A stretch of DNA of 64,000 nt. Source: Trachythela sp. YZ-2020 (Eukaryota; Cnidaria; Anthozoa; Malacalcyonacea; Clavulariidae). The position numbers and the translations under genes are program-made. Location of the stretch: NCBI GenBank assembly GCA_016169945.1, contig JADLSH010000145.1:3037501-3101500 (forward strand). Direction: 5' to 3'. The number at the start of each line of letters is the position of its first letter. Position 1 is the stretch's first letter. Under the pieces are notes generated by a model. That model saw only the letters and a list, made by a program, of their open reading frames with translations, made no database searches and had not been told where the DNA came from. This document shows, piece by piece, positions 12,401 through 24,717 of the stretch.

Positions 12401-15400
12401 AGATGGAAATTTCGAGCGAAAACTATTTGTATATTTTTAGAGCAGTTGCGAAAAATGCAACTATAGGCAGGAATCGAACCTGTGACCCTGCGATTCTGGT
12501 GCAACGCCCTGATCACTATATATAAACTACAGAATCCAGTTCCGAGAGTATATACTAGGGTGATGCTAGTATATACTGGGGTGTATGGTATAAGGGTAAA
12601 TATGCTATATTCGATATAACACAATGTAAAAAGATTTTTGTACATGGAAATTTCGTTATATACATGTCGAGCTAGATGCCCAAAATCTAGAATATATAAT
12701 TTACCCTTATATACCATACCTTATATACCATACCTTATATACCATACCTTATATACCATACCTTATATACCATACCTTATATACCATACCTTATATACCA
12801 TACCTTATATACCATACCTTATATACCATACCTTATATACCATACCTTATATACCGTACCTTATATACCATACCTTATGTACCATATACTGGGATCACCC
12901 TGGTATTTATGCACAACTTAATGTGGTTGGCTCTTGGCACTGGACTCTAAACTTAGTTGCATTTTTCGCAACTGCTCCCGGTTAGGTCTAAATATTACGT
13001 ATATAATTATATAGTTTTCGGTCGAAATTTCCATTTACCGGTAAAAACCCTTTAACATTGTGCTATATCGAGAGACATGATTAAAATCTAAAATAATTAC
13101 CATTATTTGAAATATCAAAGTCCTGGAACAAATTTGCAAATGAATGTACAATTGTGATATATTACTTATTAAATGTATATAAAACTAAAGATAACTGATT
13201 TAGTATATCGGTTCATAATCTTTGTTGTTCCAAATTTTAGACAGGTCAAACTGCTCTAATGTTAGCCGCTGGCACAGGAAACGTGGACACAGTTGACCTT
13301 CTTCTTCAGTGTGGTGCAACACAAAATATTAACACGACAGATTTGGTAAGTATGCAGCGTTGAGCAGTTTCTAAATTTAAATTTATATTCCGCGCTTTTC
13401 TGGGGCTCCATGCTTTTGTACCGCCCATGCTATTTTGGCGCTTCTGGCTCTGTGGTCGAGCGCCGAGCGGTCGAACGCAGCTCTGGGGGAGAAAAGAATA
13501 AAAAAGTGTTGGGCTTTTTAAAATCATGGGCTCCGCACCATTTGCAGCAGTTTTATACCATATATAGTTGAACCGGCAATGCCGCCAAACCTTTGATTTG
13601 AGATCCGTGCAAAACTATATGACACCCATTTCTTGCGATAATAAGTTTAATTTATGCAGAAATCAGAACTGAAAAAAATCAGACCGCAAACTGTATTTTC
13701 ACATTGAATGAATGTTCATTTTTTTTTCATCATAAAAGGATGGTTCTACTGCACTGATGTGCGCATGTGAACATGGTTATGCTAAAGTTGTGAAGAGATT
13801 ATTGGCAGTTGATGGCTGTGATGCAAGTATTGCTGATCATGTAAGTTATTATTCATCGACACCGAAGTCGTATCGTTCAAAGGATGGTTTTCGTGCTTCT
13901 CAAAGTGGTAAAACGGAATGAAATGGACAATTCATTAATAATATACGGTCACATATATTTAATTTTCTCCCCGTAATGCACCAAGGCCAGCCTCGTACCC
14001 AGGCGCTTTTAAGGAAAAGAAAAAAAATCGCGTTCAGCTAATTTATAGAGATCAGTGGCTGAGATTAGCGAGCGCGCTGGGGTGCTTGGGGAGGACGCGA
14101 CGAGAGGGGGAAGCGCCTGGCAGAAAATGCAGATAAGTGAAGAATTTTGACCGAAATGTGAAGAATCCTTTCCATCGCTTGATTTGGGGTGCCTTTTCGT
14201 CAGTTTTTCTCCCTGGTGTGTTATCATTGATATCTGTATGGATGAAACAGACCATTCTTTTCCAGAATCTCTAACTACAGGTATTTTTATGTATATATAA
14301 TATATTTAATATTTTTGCAAAGCCTCTAGTGGTTAAAATTGTGTAAATATATGAAATGGTTGCACAGAGTTGACGATTTTTTTTATTTGTGGTCACAAAA
14401 CTAATTGGACCTTTGATATGCTATATCCTTGCGAGATTGCTGTTTTTCATTCGGGCTATTTTGCTATTTTCTTTAAGCAATTTGCATACTTTGTTGTCGT
14501 TTTTATATACAATAACAATTGAATGCTTGATCACAATCATAGGCACAGTCTACGATTTTGGTAAATTTGTATCGCTAAAACAAGTTTCTTTTATATGCAG
14601 AATTTAGTTCAGACGATGAATTTAATACTTCCTTTCGACAACTCGATGTTCAAGGTAATTTTTACTATTATTTTTTATTATTATTTTATAATAATATAGT
14701 CATAGGCATTGTGTATTTTGTTATGTATTCATTTAAAAATCTGTCAGTGCTTCTTGATATTGACTGAAGTAGCATGGTTACCAAGAGCATCCGAAAATAA
14801 CCAGTATATTCATGAGGTAGGGTCACATAACCTACCAACAGGCTATATTGCTACCAACTTGCCAAAGTGGCATGGATATTGTTTAAAATAGTTGTCGGGT
14901 TGATATGTATGTATATTAATCATATGACGTCTTTGTTGTTTTGACATACAGTCACATTCGTAGTGAATATTAAGGTAGGATGTCTTTACATGGCTTATGT
15001 AGAGAAAAACAATGACCTTTTGCAAGGTAACCCTATCTCTAGCATCACCCTAACACACAATAGACTACAGAGTTACTGGTTACCAGGGTAACCTTGTGAT
15101 GTAAACAGCCCATGGGTCAAACAGTGTGCTTTGTGTTCTTTTTAGCTTACAATCTGTCCAGTTCCCAGTGTGATGAGAGAAGGCATAAGTTGTCAACTGA
15201 GCTAGAACATGTTGCTGAGTATTGATGAAGAATCAAATATTTATGTGAAACAGTCATTGTGATGGATTTGCTTGATTTGACATCCAACAGGAAGAACATT
15301 CTCACTCGAACAGTTAAAGCATGTTTTCCAGGTCCAACAAAACAGAAATAAATGACTGAATGTGAACAAATGTGTTGTATTTTGTAAAATTATTCTGTCT

Positions 15401-18400
15401 GCATGCCATTGTATAAATTTAATGTTTGTAGCATAATGCAATTAGGGTGTTTTATTTTGCTTTACAATAACAAACCTGAGAAAAACTTAAAAATGGATAT
15501 ACAGTAATAAGCCCAGCAAATGACTTTCAATGTCTTGTTTGAATGTTATTTGCTGAACTTTTTAGAGCCTGATAAAAATTTCTTTCAGGGACCCTGGGAA
15601 AGGGTAGCATGGCCTGTCGGTCATTGAAATCCAAATGGGAAAGACAAGCACAGAGTGCCCCCATATAGGAGTAGCCCTAAAATGTTTTAAACATAGCATG
15701 AATTCATTACAATTTGAGTATGAGAAATGATCGATGGTCTATACGTACACTGCTGTCAAATCACAGCGCAGTGTGTGTGTAATGTACAATTTTAATAGGT
15801 ACTAATCTTTCTGTGAAAACAAATGGCAGAAAGCACATGCATGGAATAATTCAGTGAGCATAAAACAGAAATTCTGTTTTTAGAAGACCGAATTAATGAT
15901 ATTCAGATGGGAGTTGAGATTACAATTAGCCAGGACACTGGCAGGAAAGTACAATTTTAACTTATAACAATATTAAATGAAATTGCAAATTATCAATGTT
16001 TTATTATTTAATTAATACGTAAAAAATATATGAAAGTACACTAAAATGCTTTTTGTTTTCCAGAAAAAACTCTTCGCAGTGCATTCATCATTTGGACACA
16101 AAATATTTCCTGAACATACAACACTGCCGCCATCTTTAATACATTTTCTGCCAGGCGCTTCCTTCGTCGCGACCTCCCCAAGCACCTCCGCGCGCTCGCT
16201 CAGCTTAGCCACTGATCTCTATAAATTAGCTGAACGCGATTTTTATTATTTTCCTTAAAAGCGCCTGGGTACGAGGCTGCACCAAGGCAATACATTTTCT
16301 TATAAAGACACCTCGTTTATACGGACACCATGTTAACAGTAACACAACTGACTTATGACCCGTCCTTGGCCGTATATTAGTGGAGTTCTACTGTACCATG
16401 CATTTGCGATAGCTTCCAATAATGAATTTTGTACGTACTGAAAGACACAAGCATATTTCTACGAAAGCTGCATTTCGTTAGGGATTTATTCAGTTAAAGC
16501 TATTAAATTAGAAGATATACTAGAAACCACGTTTATTGAAATAATAAATAATAATGTATCAATGGACTGAATAGCAATTTTGATACATGTAGTAATACAA
16601 TGAATGCAGAAAAGATTGACAGAGAAAATATTAAGCTCTCTGTTACTTAATGGGGGGTTTTATTAACATCGACCTGTTCAAATCAGAGTCTTGTGATTAT
16701 GCGAATCATTTTGTCGAACAATTATTTACATTTTCTTTTCCCCACTTATAAACTAAAATAAACTAGAATTACTTATCATACAGCTACACAAATTGACGAT
16801 ATTTTAATTCAGAAGAACTTAACGATAGTATAAATAGTATTATTTTTAACGATATCTCAGACCACCTACCAATATATAGCTAGTACATATTTTTAACACA
16901 AATATATATTTGAAAAAAATAACAACAACGTCAAAGATGTGAATACTGTCACATACCAAATAATTTTTCAAGCTAACACTACAGAAGCTTTCAAAAATAC
17001 AATTCTGATGAAAAGATCTTTCATGCATGGGATGAAATATTAAAGGAAACAAATAATCCGGGAAAGGTCTATAACGAGTTTTTGAATTTGTTTGTGGATG
17101 TAAGCAAAACAATACAAAGATAAATAAAACCAAAAGTCCATGGATTACTGGGGGAATATCAAAATCGGTTGGAATTAGAAATACAATTACAAATCCCTCC
17201 TAATGAATCCAAGTCTGAAGTCCCTACCCGGCTCTCGTATATTTCACCTCTCCAAAATATTTGTACAATTTAAAATGTATTAATTTGTAATCTTTTTCTG
17301 CAATTGTGGAAGAAACAATTCTCTTGGATATCTTTTTACATAAACTAAATATATTTTCTTTACAATTATAGGATGGTAGCACGTGTTTTTCAATTGCAAT
17401 GGAACATAATCGAAAAGACATTTCTTTGATGATCTACAATCATATTCAAGTACAAAATTCCAGAACGCCTAATAAAATGGTAAGATTGTTCAAGGTATTA
17501 ATAACAAAACTAATCTGAAAAGTCTACTTTTTGTCATTAATGCATATAGGTCGTTAATTACTCCGCCTGCGTAGGCGTAGTCGCGCAGCGGAGTTTTAAA
17601 ATGGCCGGACCTGTTTTCGTTTTAGTCGTCAAAGTCACAAACTGGCACGTACACGCGCCATTCACGTGCGCAGTTTCCTTGTGAATTGTGTACATCAAGT
17701 GACATCAATGAACATTTAGGTCATTTATGGTTACTTGTGTTGTAACCCTAGACCACGCACGCGGGTTGCCGCGAGACGTGATTTTGAGTTTCAAAATGGC
17801 AGTCGCGTTTACAGTAATACAGTGGCGATCGATATTCTTTCGTTTCTTGAAATTTTGGGTGATTGCATGAAGGAGGCTCCCCTACATTTTACATCACAGC
17901 GCATTTTATAGAACTTTTTATAGACTTCCTCTCGTAATAAATAGCGTGTTTCAGCTGGTAAAATTGGTTCAGAAAGTCCAATACTCCAAGTAATCATATG
18001 TCTGGTATGTAATGTACATATAGCTTAATACAAAACACATAGGTTGAGTACATTATTTTCAAACTTCCTAAGATAAATATTGCAAACTTCTGCTCATGCT
18101 AGAACGTTCTCTGTTGTTTAAGAATAAATTATCTTAGTAATTTTACTGAACATTATAACAGGTCTCTCTGTAAAACTGTAGATATACTATTTAAAATTTA
18201 GCATGATAGCATCTGATATAAGTCCAAATGTAATTAAAGCACCAGAGATGTTATCTCCGTGTGATGAGGCGGAATTTTGAAACATAAAAATTACACATTC
18301 CATAGGTTAAATTTTAAAATATTCTGCATGCTTTGTGTTTTCTTAAAAATTGCATATTTAAATTTGCGTATAAAAAATTCCAATTCCTTTTGGAAGAAAA

Positions 18401-19721
18401 CAAAAATTCAATTATTCCCTGAGTACCTTGAGCAAGAAATGAAAGAATTTCCAATTCAAAATTCGGCCTCGTCCCCCAATTATCTGTGGGAATTCTCACT
18501 GTGTTTATAATACAATAAGTTTATTTTTGTCGTAATGCCTTTACGTTAATTAAAGTGTTTCTTGATCGTTAATCATACGTCAAAATTTCTACTTTGAGAC
18601 ACCGTGGTATTGCAGTACAGTACTGCATGGAGTAAATATCTTGTGTCAGTAATTACATACCTTAAAAAGATCGTTGTATAACTTTAACGGGCGAGCCAAC
18701 CCTCTTGACCAGTTGCATTAATCCCCTCCCAATCCCTCATGTTGCTACCTTGTGTATATTTCGTCACCTGCAGGCGGAGTGAACGCCTGAGCAGGCGTCT
18801 TGTTTAGTATAGAATACTTTCCCAGCTTTTATAAAAGTGCCAAGTACAGAGTGATTTGAACACATGGAAAAGTGGGATTTCTGTACAATAAAAAGGATAG
18901 GGCAAGCGTTCTTCTTGCTGCAATGCGACTGGATCCTGGATTGTTTTTGTACAAAATTCGATTTATTTCAGTAAAGAATATCGGCTTGGAAAACGCACTA
19001 GGAACGTCACTAGAACCGTCACTAGAACCGTCACTAGAACGCGTTTTTCAACACGTGGCGTTTCATTCCATTCATGTTCCGGAACACGTTCCAAACCCAA
19101 ATGAAAGACGAACACAGCATACTCGAGATATGTTAAATCTGATGTTGGGGGGACAAGTGCACAATATATTACCGCAGCTGGCAAATTTGATCGCATTTTC
19201 GGGACTCTAAGACGCCGCAGATATCGACGTTTTACGGGGGAGCATGCCCGCAGACCCCCCCCTAGTAAGCTCACGCCTTCGGCGATAGCTAGGCTTACCC
19301 CTCCAACAATTTCTTGATTAAGTCATCAATTGCCCCCCCTCCCGCCCGTTCTGTTTTGCTAGCTACGCTATACTGAAACGGATATGGACTAAAGTTTCTA
19401 CAATCCAGATTGAAACCTATATTTATAACATTTAAGCTTTATATGATGTAAATTAATTTCGAAAGTTTTAGTGGGTTCTATTAATTAAGAATTTATCAAA
19501 ACAAATGCTATCATGATCACTGCGCACTGCATACTTTCACTTTATCACAACACAAATTGGTTATCACTGCATGCACACTTGATGCTGAGCATTACTGCAT
19601 GTGAAGTGACAGTTAATATATATACAGGTATCGTCTATGGTTGTATAACGATGTTTAAGTTTAATATAAATAGATTATTAATTTGCCTATTTGTTTTTCA
19701 CAGAAATCAGTAAAGAGTTAA
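7447..19721 (+). CDS. KANK: KANK-family protein (KN motif and ankyrin repeat domain family), nine exons
   Basis: Scaffold protein. Known KANKs link talin at focal adhesions to cortical microtubule complexes (liprin, KIF21) and restrain RhoA/actin. Exons: 7447-9431, 10640-10724, 11043-11192, 11928-12026, 12183-12296, 13241-13345, 13739-13840, 17372-17479, 19704-19721; all GT/AG, phases consistent, 921 aa. Residues about 119-175 form the KANK coiled coil ([18 protein letters not shown]). Residues 741-916 are five ankyrin repeats, one per exon, including [22 protein letters not shown]. The linker before them has the helical KANK pre-ankyrin region. The start is the first ATG after an in-frame stop (7435-7437); ATG 7453 is an alternative. 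The canonical N-terminal KN motif is not visible, so it is lost or lies in an upstream exon (acceptor-like AG near 7432 and 7441). Human paralogues have about 820-1350 residues. Which paralogue group it joins is not decided. Confidence 0.93.
9555..9910. mobile_element. hAT-type MITE in KANK intron 1
   Basis: Termini CAGGGGCCGCGG and CCGCGACCTTTG are imperfect inverted repeats. They are flanked on both sides by the 8-bp direct repeat TTTCTACA (9547-9554 and 9911-9918), the target length of the hAT superfamily. The 356-bp element has no coding capacity. Confidence 0.8.
10205..10330 (-). repeat. LINE 3' tail in KANK intron 1
   Basis: ACTTTATTTTAACAGGGTAG followed by CCCATTCAGCCGAAGCTGG is, on the minus strand, the AATAAAG-containing 3' end of a CR1/L2-like retroposon. 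No reverse-transcriptase portion is attached. Confidence 0.4.
12398..12545 (-). repeat. tRNA-derived SINE, minus strand (KANK intron 5)
   Basis: The minus strand has an A-box-like segment and a B box (GGTTCGATTCC) around an anticodon-like region. These are followed by a tail containing GTTGCATTTTTCGCAACTGC and a TTTCGCTCGAAATTTCC block. The same body and tail recur at 49785-49950, and the tail alone at 12915-13040. It is a SINE rather than a tRNA gene: the acceptor stem does not pair and the tail is conserved between copies. Confidence 0.75.
12706..12886. repeat. 14-bp minisatellite, about 13 copies (KANK intron 5)
   Basis: Tandem units ACCTTATATACCAT with rare substitutions (one CCG and one ATG variant near the right end). 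The open frame crossing it ([14 protein letters not shown] repeats) is an artefact of the tandem array. The array lies between two inverted SINE copies, and its unit resembles the flanking inverted sequence at 12580-12601. Confidence 0.95.
12915..13040 (+). repeat. SINE copy lacking its tRNA body, plus strand
   Basis: It begins with GGTTGGCTCTTGGCACTGGA, like the start of the 49785 SINE. It then skips the A and B boxes and resumes at GTTGCATTTTTCGCAACTGC, ending with TTTCGGTCGAAATTTCC. It is inverted relative to the SINE at 12398-12545, so the two can pair across the 14-bp array. Confidence 0.65.
13988..16279. mobile_element. MULE-like DNA transposon with about 140-bp TIRs (KANK intron 7)
   Basis: Inverted termini CAGCCTCGTACCCAGGCGC at the left and its complement at the right extend inwards for about 140 bp (13988-14128 and 16143-16279). 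The flanks carry the 9-bp direct repeat CACCAAGGC (13979-13987 and 16280-16288). Long inverted ends with a 9-bp duplication point to the Mutator superfamily; Merlin-like is an alternative. No transposase is seen. The interior holds a small three-exon reading frame with its own polyadenylation signal. Confidence 0.82.
14238..15225 (+). CDS. spliced 58-residue mini-gene inside the MULE-like element
   Basis: Three exons join in one frame. Exon 14238-14280 starts [14 protein letters not shown] and ends ACAG/GTATTT. Exon 14601-14654 reads [18 protein letters not shown] between TGCAG and GTAATT. Exon 15146-15225 begins after TTTTTAG, reads [19 protein letters not shown] and ends at TGA. Both junctions are phase 1. 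An AATAAA lies about 120 bp past the stop (15345-15350). The peptide is acidic and Ser-rich with a helical C-terminus. I do not recognise the family. It may be the 3' end of a captured host gene (Pack-MULE-like) or an element-encoded accessory protein. An alternative phase-1 last exon (15898-15961, after TTTTTAG) would read [17 protein letters not shown] and then stop. The start ATG is tentative, because the frame is open upstream for some codons. Confidence 0.45.
16290..16397. repeat. degenerate pogo-type MITE fragment
   Basis: CACCTCGTTTATACGGACAC and, at the right, GGAGTTCTACTGTA resemble the subterminal and terminal sequence of Tigger/pogo MITEs. The left terminus is missing or decayed. 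It directly adjoins the right target duplication of the MULE-like element. Confidence 0.35.
17559..18804. mobile_element. possible 1.2-kb element with ACTCCGCCTGC ends (KANK intron 8)
   Basis: TTACTCCGCCTGCGTAGGCG at the left and GCAGGCGGAGT plus CGCCTGAGCAGGCG at the right are inverted and GC-rich against an AT-rich background. No clear target duplication was found and the interior has no recognised coding. Boundaries are tentative. Confidence 0.3.
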
Positions 19722-20335
19722 TGGAACGAATGAAAGACTGCAACGATTGATGGAATCTTTTGAGTATCCAGCTTGATGAAGAGTCCGCTTAGTTGTGATA
19801 TTATAAAGATGCCTGATATCGTCAAAATGAGCCGAGAAAACGTCTAGCAGGATAAAAAAGAGTACCATTGTGTGTTGGAGTTTAGTCTACATGCAGACTG
19901 TAGTTTAATGCACGTCGAGCTATACTATTCTGTGTATGTATGTATCATAAATTATTTCCCTCCAATATGCCCCGAACGCAAGTGAAAAAGGTGGTACCGA
20001 ATATAGGCATGGAGGATGCTCAATATCGAATATTGATTATAATATAATTTATATGCATTATTTTTTAAATCATTCACATTCTACTTATCTTGAGAAACGT
20101 TGTCCCAATGGCTATTTTGCTTAGTCGCTTCTTGATGACGTTGTCCAGACTAAATTGAGTGCAATTCAGTAACTATAAACAATGACGTAGTATAGTTATA
20201 AATATGTCGTAAAATCTACTGTAAAATAATATGATAATGAATAATAAATGTATAACCTGGTGATTGATAGAGTGATATAGAACTGATTTTGGCTCTTAAA
20301 ACGTAAATAAAACCAGTTAGAAGGAGGTTTTGTAA

Positions 20336-20471
20336 CAAACATACTTGCAGGGAGGTGAGTCCGGAATTTGACGCACCTCGGGTGGCTGGTAGCAGTCCGA
20401 ACCAGGTTCGGACAGCTACCAGCCACCCTCGGTGCGTCAAATCCCGGACTCACCTCCCTGCAAGTATGTTT
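20336..20471. repeat. near-perfect foldback with about 60-bp arms
   Basis: AAACATACTTGCAGGGAGGT at the left is matched by its complement ending at 20471. Arms run through CGCACC and GGTGGCTGGTAGC to a short loop at CGAACCAGGTTCG. The arms differ at a few positions. Related CGCACCTC and CCCACCTCC motifs recur at 20740-20790, so this is probably part of a family of foldback MITEs. Confidence 0.75.
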
Positions 20472-20998
20472 GGTTTTTATCTCATGCCATTTCGGGAAAA
20501 AGTACTGAAGAAATTACGCATTTTAGTATATAATTTCTTGTTTGGATAACGAACATTTTAGCCGCCAACATACTACGCAAACAAACAAACTTAGGCTTAA
20601 ATTGAAGCTAAAAAATTATCTACAATACTCCCTTATTCTTGAAAAGAGAAAATGCACACATTCTGCGAAAACATTGCCAAGGTTTATGAACCTGCCGAAC
20701 AAATTTCGGCGGCCATCTTGAAAATACATCGATCCCGAACCCACCTCCTAAATATACGTCAGCAGGTGGGCTCGGGATTGAACGCACCTCTTCGGAGCCA
20801 ATAGGAAAGCCGCTTTTACGCTAGGTATGAGATAATGGTTTTACTTCGTGGATTTTTACTTCATAGACCGTTCTTACACTCATTGCATTTTGGCAGTCTT
20901 CGCAGAATTCATTACGACGTCATTTTGCTTTCGGAAGTTTGCAGTAAATACCTACCTAATATGAACATATTTTGTGATTGGTTTTCTGAAACAAAAGT

Positions 20999-21093
20999 AA
21001 GCAGTGTTTATATGAATCATTCTGAGAACTTCAGTGTTTATAGGACTCATTCTGAGAACTTCAGTGTTTATATGAATGATTCTGAGAACTTCT
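20999..21093. repeat. 30-bp direct repeat, three copies
   Basis: Three consecutive copies of a unit containing CAGTGTTTATATGAATCATT and CTGAGAACTT, with two or three substitutions between them. Confidence 0.85.
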
Positions 21094-21271
21094 ACGCAGC
21101 CCTTGCAAGTGACGTCACAACTCGTAATTGTTTGGCTTCCGCCATTTTGGGTGGTAAATTCCTCTGGGCAAATTCAAACTAATTAAAATAAAATCCAACA
21201 TGGCTGACATTTATACGTACGCCATCTTACCTTGATAACTCCAGAAACATCAATCTAGCTATATACACTAA

Positions 21272-21516
21272 TAGCCTCCTCCGCAGGCGACTCTGTGGCT
21301 TCCAAGACGGTGAAATTCTATTATATTCCGGTCGAAAATTCAAAACAAACTTTTGGCCGAGCAGGTGGGCTGCTAGGGGGATTATCCCCCATCAACCCCC
21401 CTCACCAACTCCAAATCCCTTTACTATCCAATTATCTTCTAAATGATAATATAAAGAATATTGCGTTCATACGTTGTTTATTACTTTAGCCACAGAGTTG
21501 CCTGCGGAGGAGGCTA
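21272..21516. mobile_element. 245-bp MITE with TAGCCTCCTCCGCAGGC termini
   Basis: TAGCCTCCTCCGCAGGCGAC and GTTGCCTGCGGAGGAGGCTA are inverted ends of about 28 bp (extending through ACTCTGTGG). The interior is AT-rich with no coding. The superfamily cannot be decided because the target duplication is not clear. Confidence 0.7.
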
Positions 21517-22699
21517 ATTCACTAAAATACTCCTCGTTGTTCAAGGACTCTAACTCTCCGTCTTTCGCAAGATATTTGTGAAAACAGCATTTCGATGAGA
21601 TCCACGATAATTAATGTCACTCACGTAATATTCGCAACAACGCGGCGCTTAGTCGAAGCAGCGTTAGGCGGAATTGTTTCAGCTGAAAACAACCACAGTA
21701 TTTCAGTATAATCTTTAATCAGCATCGGATATATATTATCCTGTACTACATTGTACTACATTGTTTTTAAGTTCAATGTGAGAATATTTCAATGCTCTGT
21801 CGTTGAACTCTCTCTCAGGAGGAAGTGCTATGGAAGTGCGCAATTCCCTTGTCGAGGCAGATACAAATAGAATAATATTTAAAGGGCGTCGCCCTCGAAT
21901 AAGTGCCGCATCAAAACCACTAAAAATTTAAAGAACGCTCAAACGAGTAGAAACGTACATAGGCAGGGCGACGCGAAACAAGTTTGCCGAATAGGATTTT
22001 AATTTCTATGGATGTGCAGGAAGAAATAATTAAAGATGTATAGATACTTCCAGAATTTGCTTGATTTAAAAATGAGACAATAGTAGGTGATCGAGACTGG
22101 CAATGACTTGCAAAGGATTAAATTGTCAGCCCCGAGTTGAAGCTTTTCCTTTGCCATATGCATTGAGGCAAATTCGGATAGTGTTTGATTGTTTCTAACA
22201 TATTTCAAAGGACAATATTGGAATTTTACATCACATTTTTTGGTATCCCTGGCTTGTATTTAAATTTGCGTGGTACTAATTTTTGCTCAGTCTTACATTA
22301 AAATTCACTCGATTTAATATCACGCACCCTAAATGCGATATTTTAGCACAGTTTAAATTTTGCTCACCGTGAGACGGTACAATACTTATAGAAAATCGCA
22401 TTTAAATGATGTTTTCCGTGTTAAAATGACATTTGGATACTATTCATGAAAGTGCTTCAGCTTGTTAAAATTTCCAAGCCATCTGAACCGAAAAATCTCC
22501 AAGTGCTGTAACAACAGGACCAAATGCCTGATACATATTATACATTGATTTGTAAATTGCTTTTCTATATAACTTTCACTGTTTTGTGTTACGGTTGCCA
22601 ATGCGGACTTTGGCGCAGATCATTTTTCGCTCAGTTTTAATTTCGCGCTCCTATGGTCTGCGCGAATTCTAATACCGCGCGAATTTAAATGCAAGTAAG

Positions 22700-23137
22700 G
22701 GACTGTTCATTTTCTATCTGGGAAGGGGGGCTGGTGGAATTTGGGGGATGGGCCATCCAAAAAAGCCACGCGAAAAAATATTGACAAAAAGGGGGGAGGG
22801 CACGTAAAAAACGCCAATGTTTTGTTCTGTTTGCAAGTACTGTATGTCGCCCTGAAAGCGCACGAAATGGCCATTCTGGGCTACAATGATCAAAGCTTTT
22901 GTGTCACAAAAACGATGTTTTTAAGGTTACATGTACTTTGGAATTTTTAGGAGAGAAGGTGCATGTACTTTGGAATTTTTAGGAGAGAAGGTGTGGTGGG
23001 TCATCTGTAAAATATATTTATTTAGGGTGGGCCATTGGAAAAAGTTGAGTATGAAGGGGTGGACCATGCTAAAAATTTAAGAGGGCATCCCAAATTCCAC
23101 CAGCTCCCCCCACCAAGTTAAAAAAATGAGCGGTCTC
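22700..23137. repeat. GC-rich foldback MITE
   Basis: GGGGGCTGGTGGAATTTGGG near the left is mirrored by CCCAAATTCCACCAGCTCCC near the right. The outermost bases (GGGACTGTTCATTTT versus AAAATGAGCGGTCTC) are imperfect inverted repeats. A 30-bp stretch around TGTACTTTGGAATTTTTAGG is duplicated inside (22930-22990). No coding. Confidence 0.55.
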
Positions 23138-24147
23138 TGAGGTAGTACTAGATCGGGAAGATTTATACTCGTACTTCATGTAGAGTAAGTAAACTCTGAC
23201 AAATGAGTAGGTGGGGGATATTGACAACAATCAATGAACAATGTACATCAAGCGGAACTTATGGGATTGTCCAAGAGAAGTTAAGGGCTTATAAAAGCCT
23301 GGTGAGACCAAAGCTTGAATATGCATCAGCAGCATGGGATTCCCATTACAAGAAAGATATTGCTGTAATGCTGCTGTCGAAAGAGTCCAGAGATCAGCGA
23401 CACGTTTCTGTTTAGGGAATTACGAACGAACAGCAAGTGTGTCAGCCATGACAAAGGAGTTGGACTGGGATACAGTGGCGGATTACCAGTTACGGGGCCT
23501 GCAGGCTAACTGAAATTCGCGGACCTTGAGAATGATATTTCCATGCTACACAAGGCAATTTTTGCTGCGACTTGCAACGCAATTTCGGACACAGAGCGAT
23601 GTTAGGTAAACAGAATATTCGCAGAGAAATTGTGAACATGAATCTCGTTTTACTTTGCCAATATTTTTCTTGCTAAACATGCCCAGAAGCCAATGTTGAA
23701 ATCTCAAAGTTTTTTAGCCTAACAATTTTTAATCGTTGATCTTAAACAACGGTTTTCTATATTTCACGAAATCTTTAGACTGGTCCAGTGATACAAGATG
23801 ATTCATTGCGCATGTTCATTGGTTGGGTATGGTATGACCGTAGTGTATAGTGCCCAAATCATGGCAGACCGAGAATCTCCGGGTAGTGCTGCGTTTTGAA
23901 AGTGCTCACTATAATACTTTCGTGGTAAGTGTGGTGCCTTTGTTAGGGGCATTTTTTGACTGAAGTCCAAAGTTAAGTACAACTATATTTATACCAGAAA
24001 GCTCTGTCAGTTCTGTTTAAACTGTTCTCCCAAGGCGTCACAGTAAGGGACATAGTGTTATTACAGGAGGAAACAAGTAAACAACGAACGCTATTTACAC
24101 TGCTCTATATCAATCAGTTTTAACTGCTCTCCCTCATGGAGATCCAA

Positions 24148-24418
24148 TGAGCGAGCCGAGGGGTGTATCACTCCAAAAATCTCGTACACCTTGAAACAAA
24201 ATCTCTAAAAATCCCCTAAAAATTCCTGAAAATCCTAAAAAAATCTCTATGAAATCCCTAAAATTCTCGACTAAAACTCCCTAGCTACAAATCCCAAAAA
24301 AACTCGAAAAAATCCACAAATCCCTCAAAAATCCCTCCACTGAAAAATCCCACTGGATTTTTAAAATCCCAAAAATTTCCTACGCTTTTTTGGAGTGATA
24401 CATCCCTCGGAGCGAGCT
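24148..24418. repeat. foldback with degenerate AAATCCC core
   Basis: GGGTGTATCACTCCAAAA at the left and TTTTGGAGTGATACATCCC at the right are inverted. Between them about 200 bp is a drifting low-complexity repeat of the AAAAATCCCT type. It lies inside the hAT composite. Confidence 0.65.
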
Positions 24419-24717
24419 ATCCCTTTTTGGCCAAGTGTTTATTACTACAACTAAACTACTGTTTTCATACTGAATAGCTCAGTATCAGTTCAGCTCTGCC
24501 GGTGTCAGCAATTATGACCGATTTAATTAGGTCGCCGCTTTTATAGCCGCGCGCGCGAGGAATTGTGGTGAGTTAATTAACGCATTGTTACGTCATTAGA
24601 TTGCATGCATAGATTGCATGCGAGCGCGTGCCACTGATCTGAAAAGTAAACTGGATAGCGCAATCTACTGTTTACTGAAGCCAATTAGACATTGCTATAA
24701 GCAACTGAAATCTGTCA

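Larger units (their letters stand above)
19722..23139. other. intergenic, repeat-filled, no gene
   Basis: Sequence between the KANK stop codon and the LINE remnant. It holds the foldback at 20336-20471, a 30-bp triplet repeat at 20999-21093, a MITE at 21272-21516, and a GC-rich foldback at about 22700-23137. Open frames here (for example 20835-21182) cross these repeats and match nothing I know. Confidence 0.5.

Noticed and set aside
12638..12985. 115-codon frame rich in [11 protein letters not shown]
   Set aside because: Artefact of the 14-bp minisatellite.
18872..19274. Overlapping frames of 112 and 103 codons in KANK intron 8
   Set aside because: They cross a 12-bp GTCACTAGAACC triplication and G/C-rich MITE-type sequence; no family.
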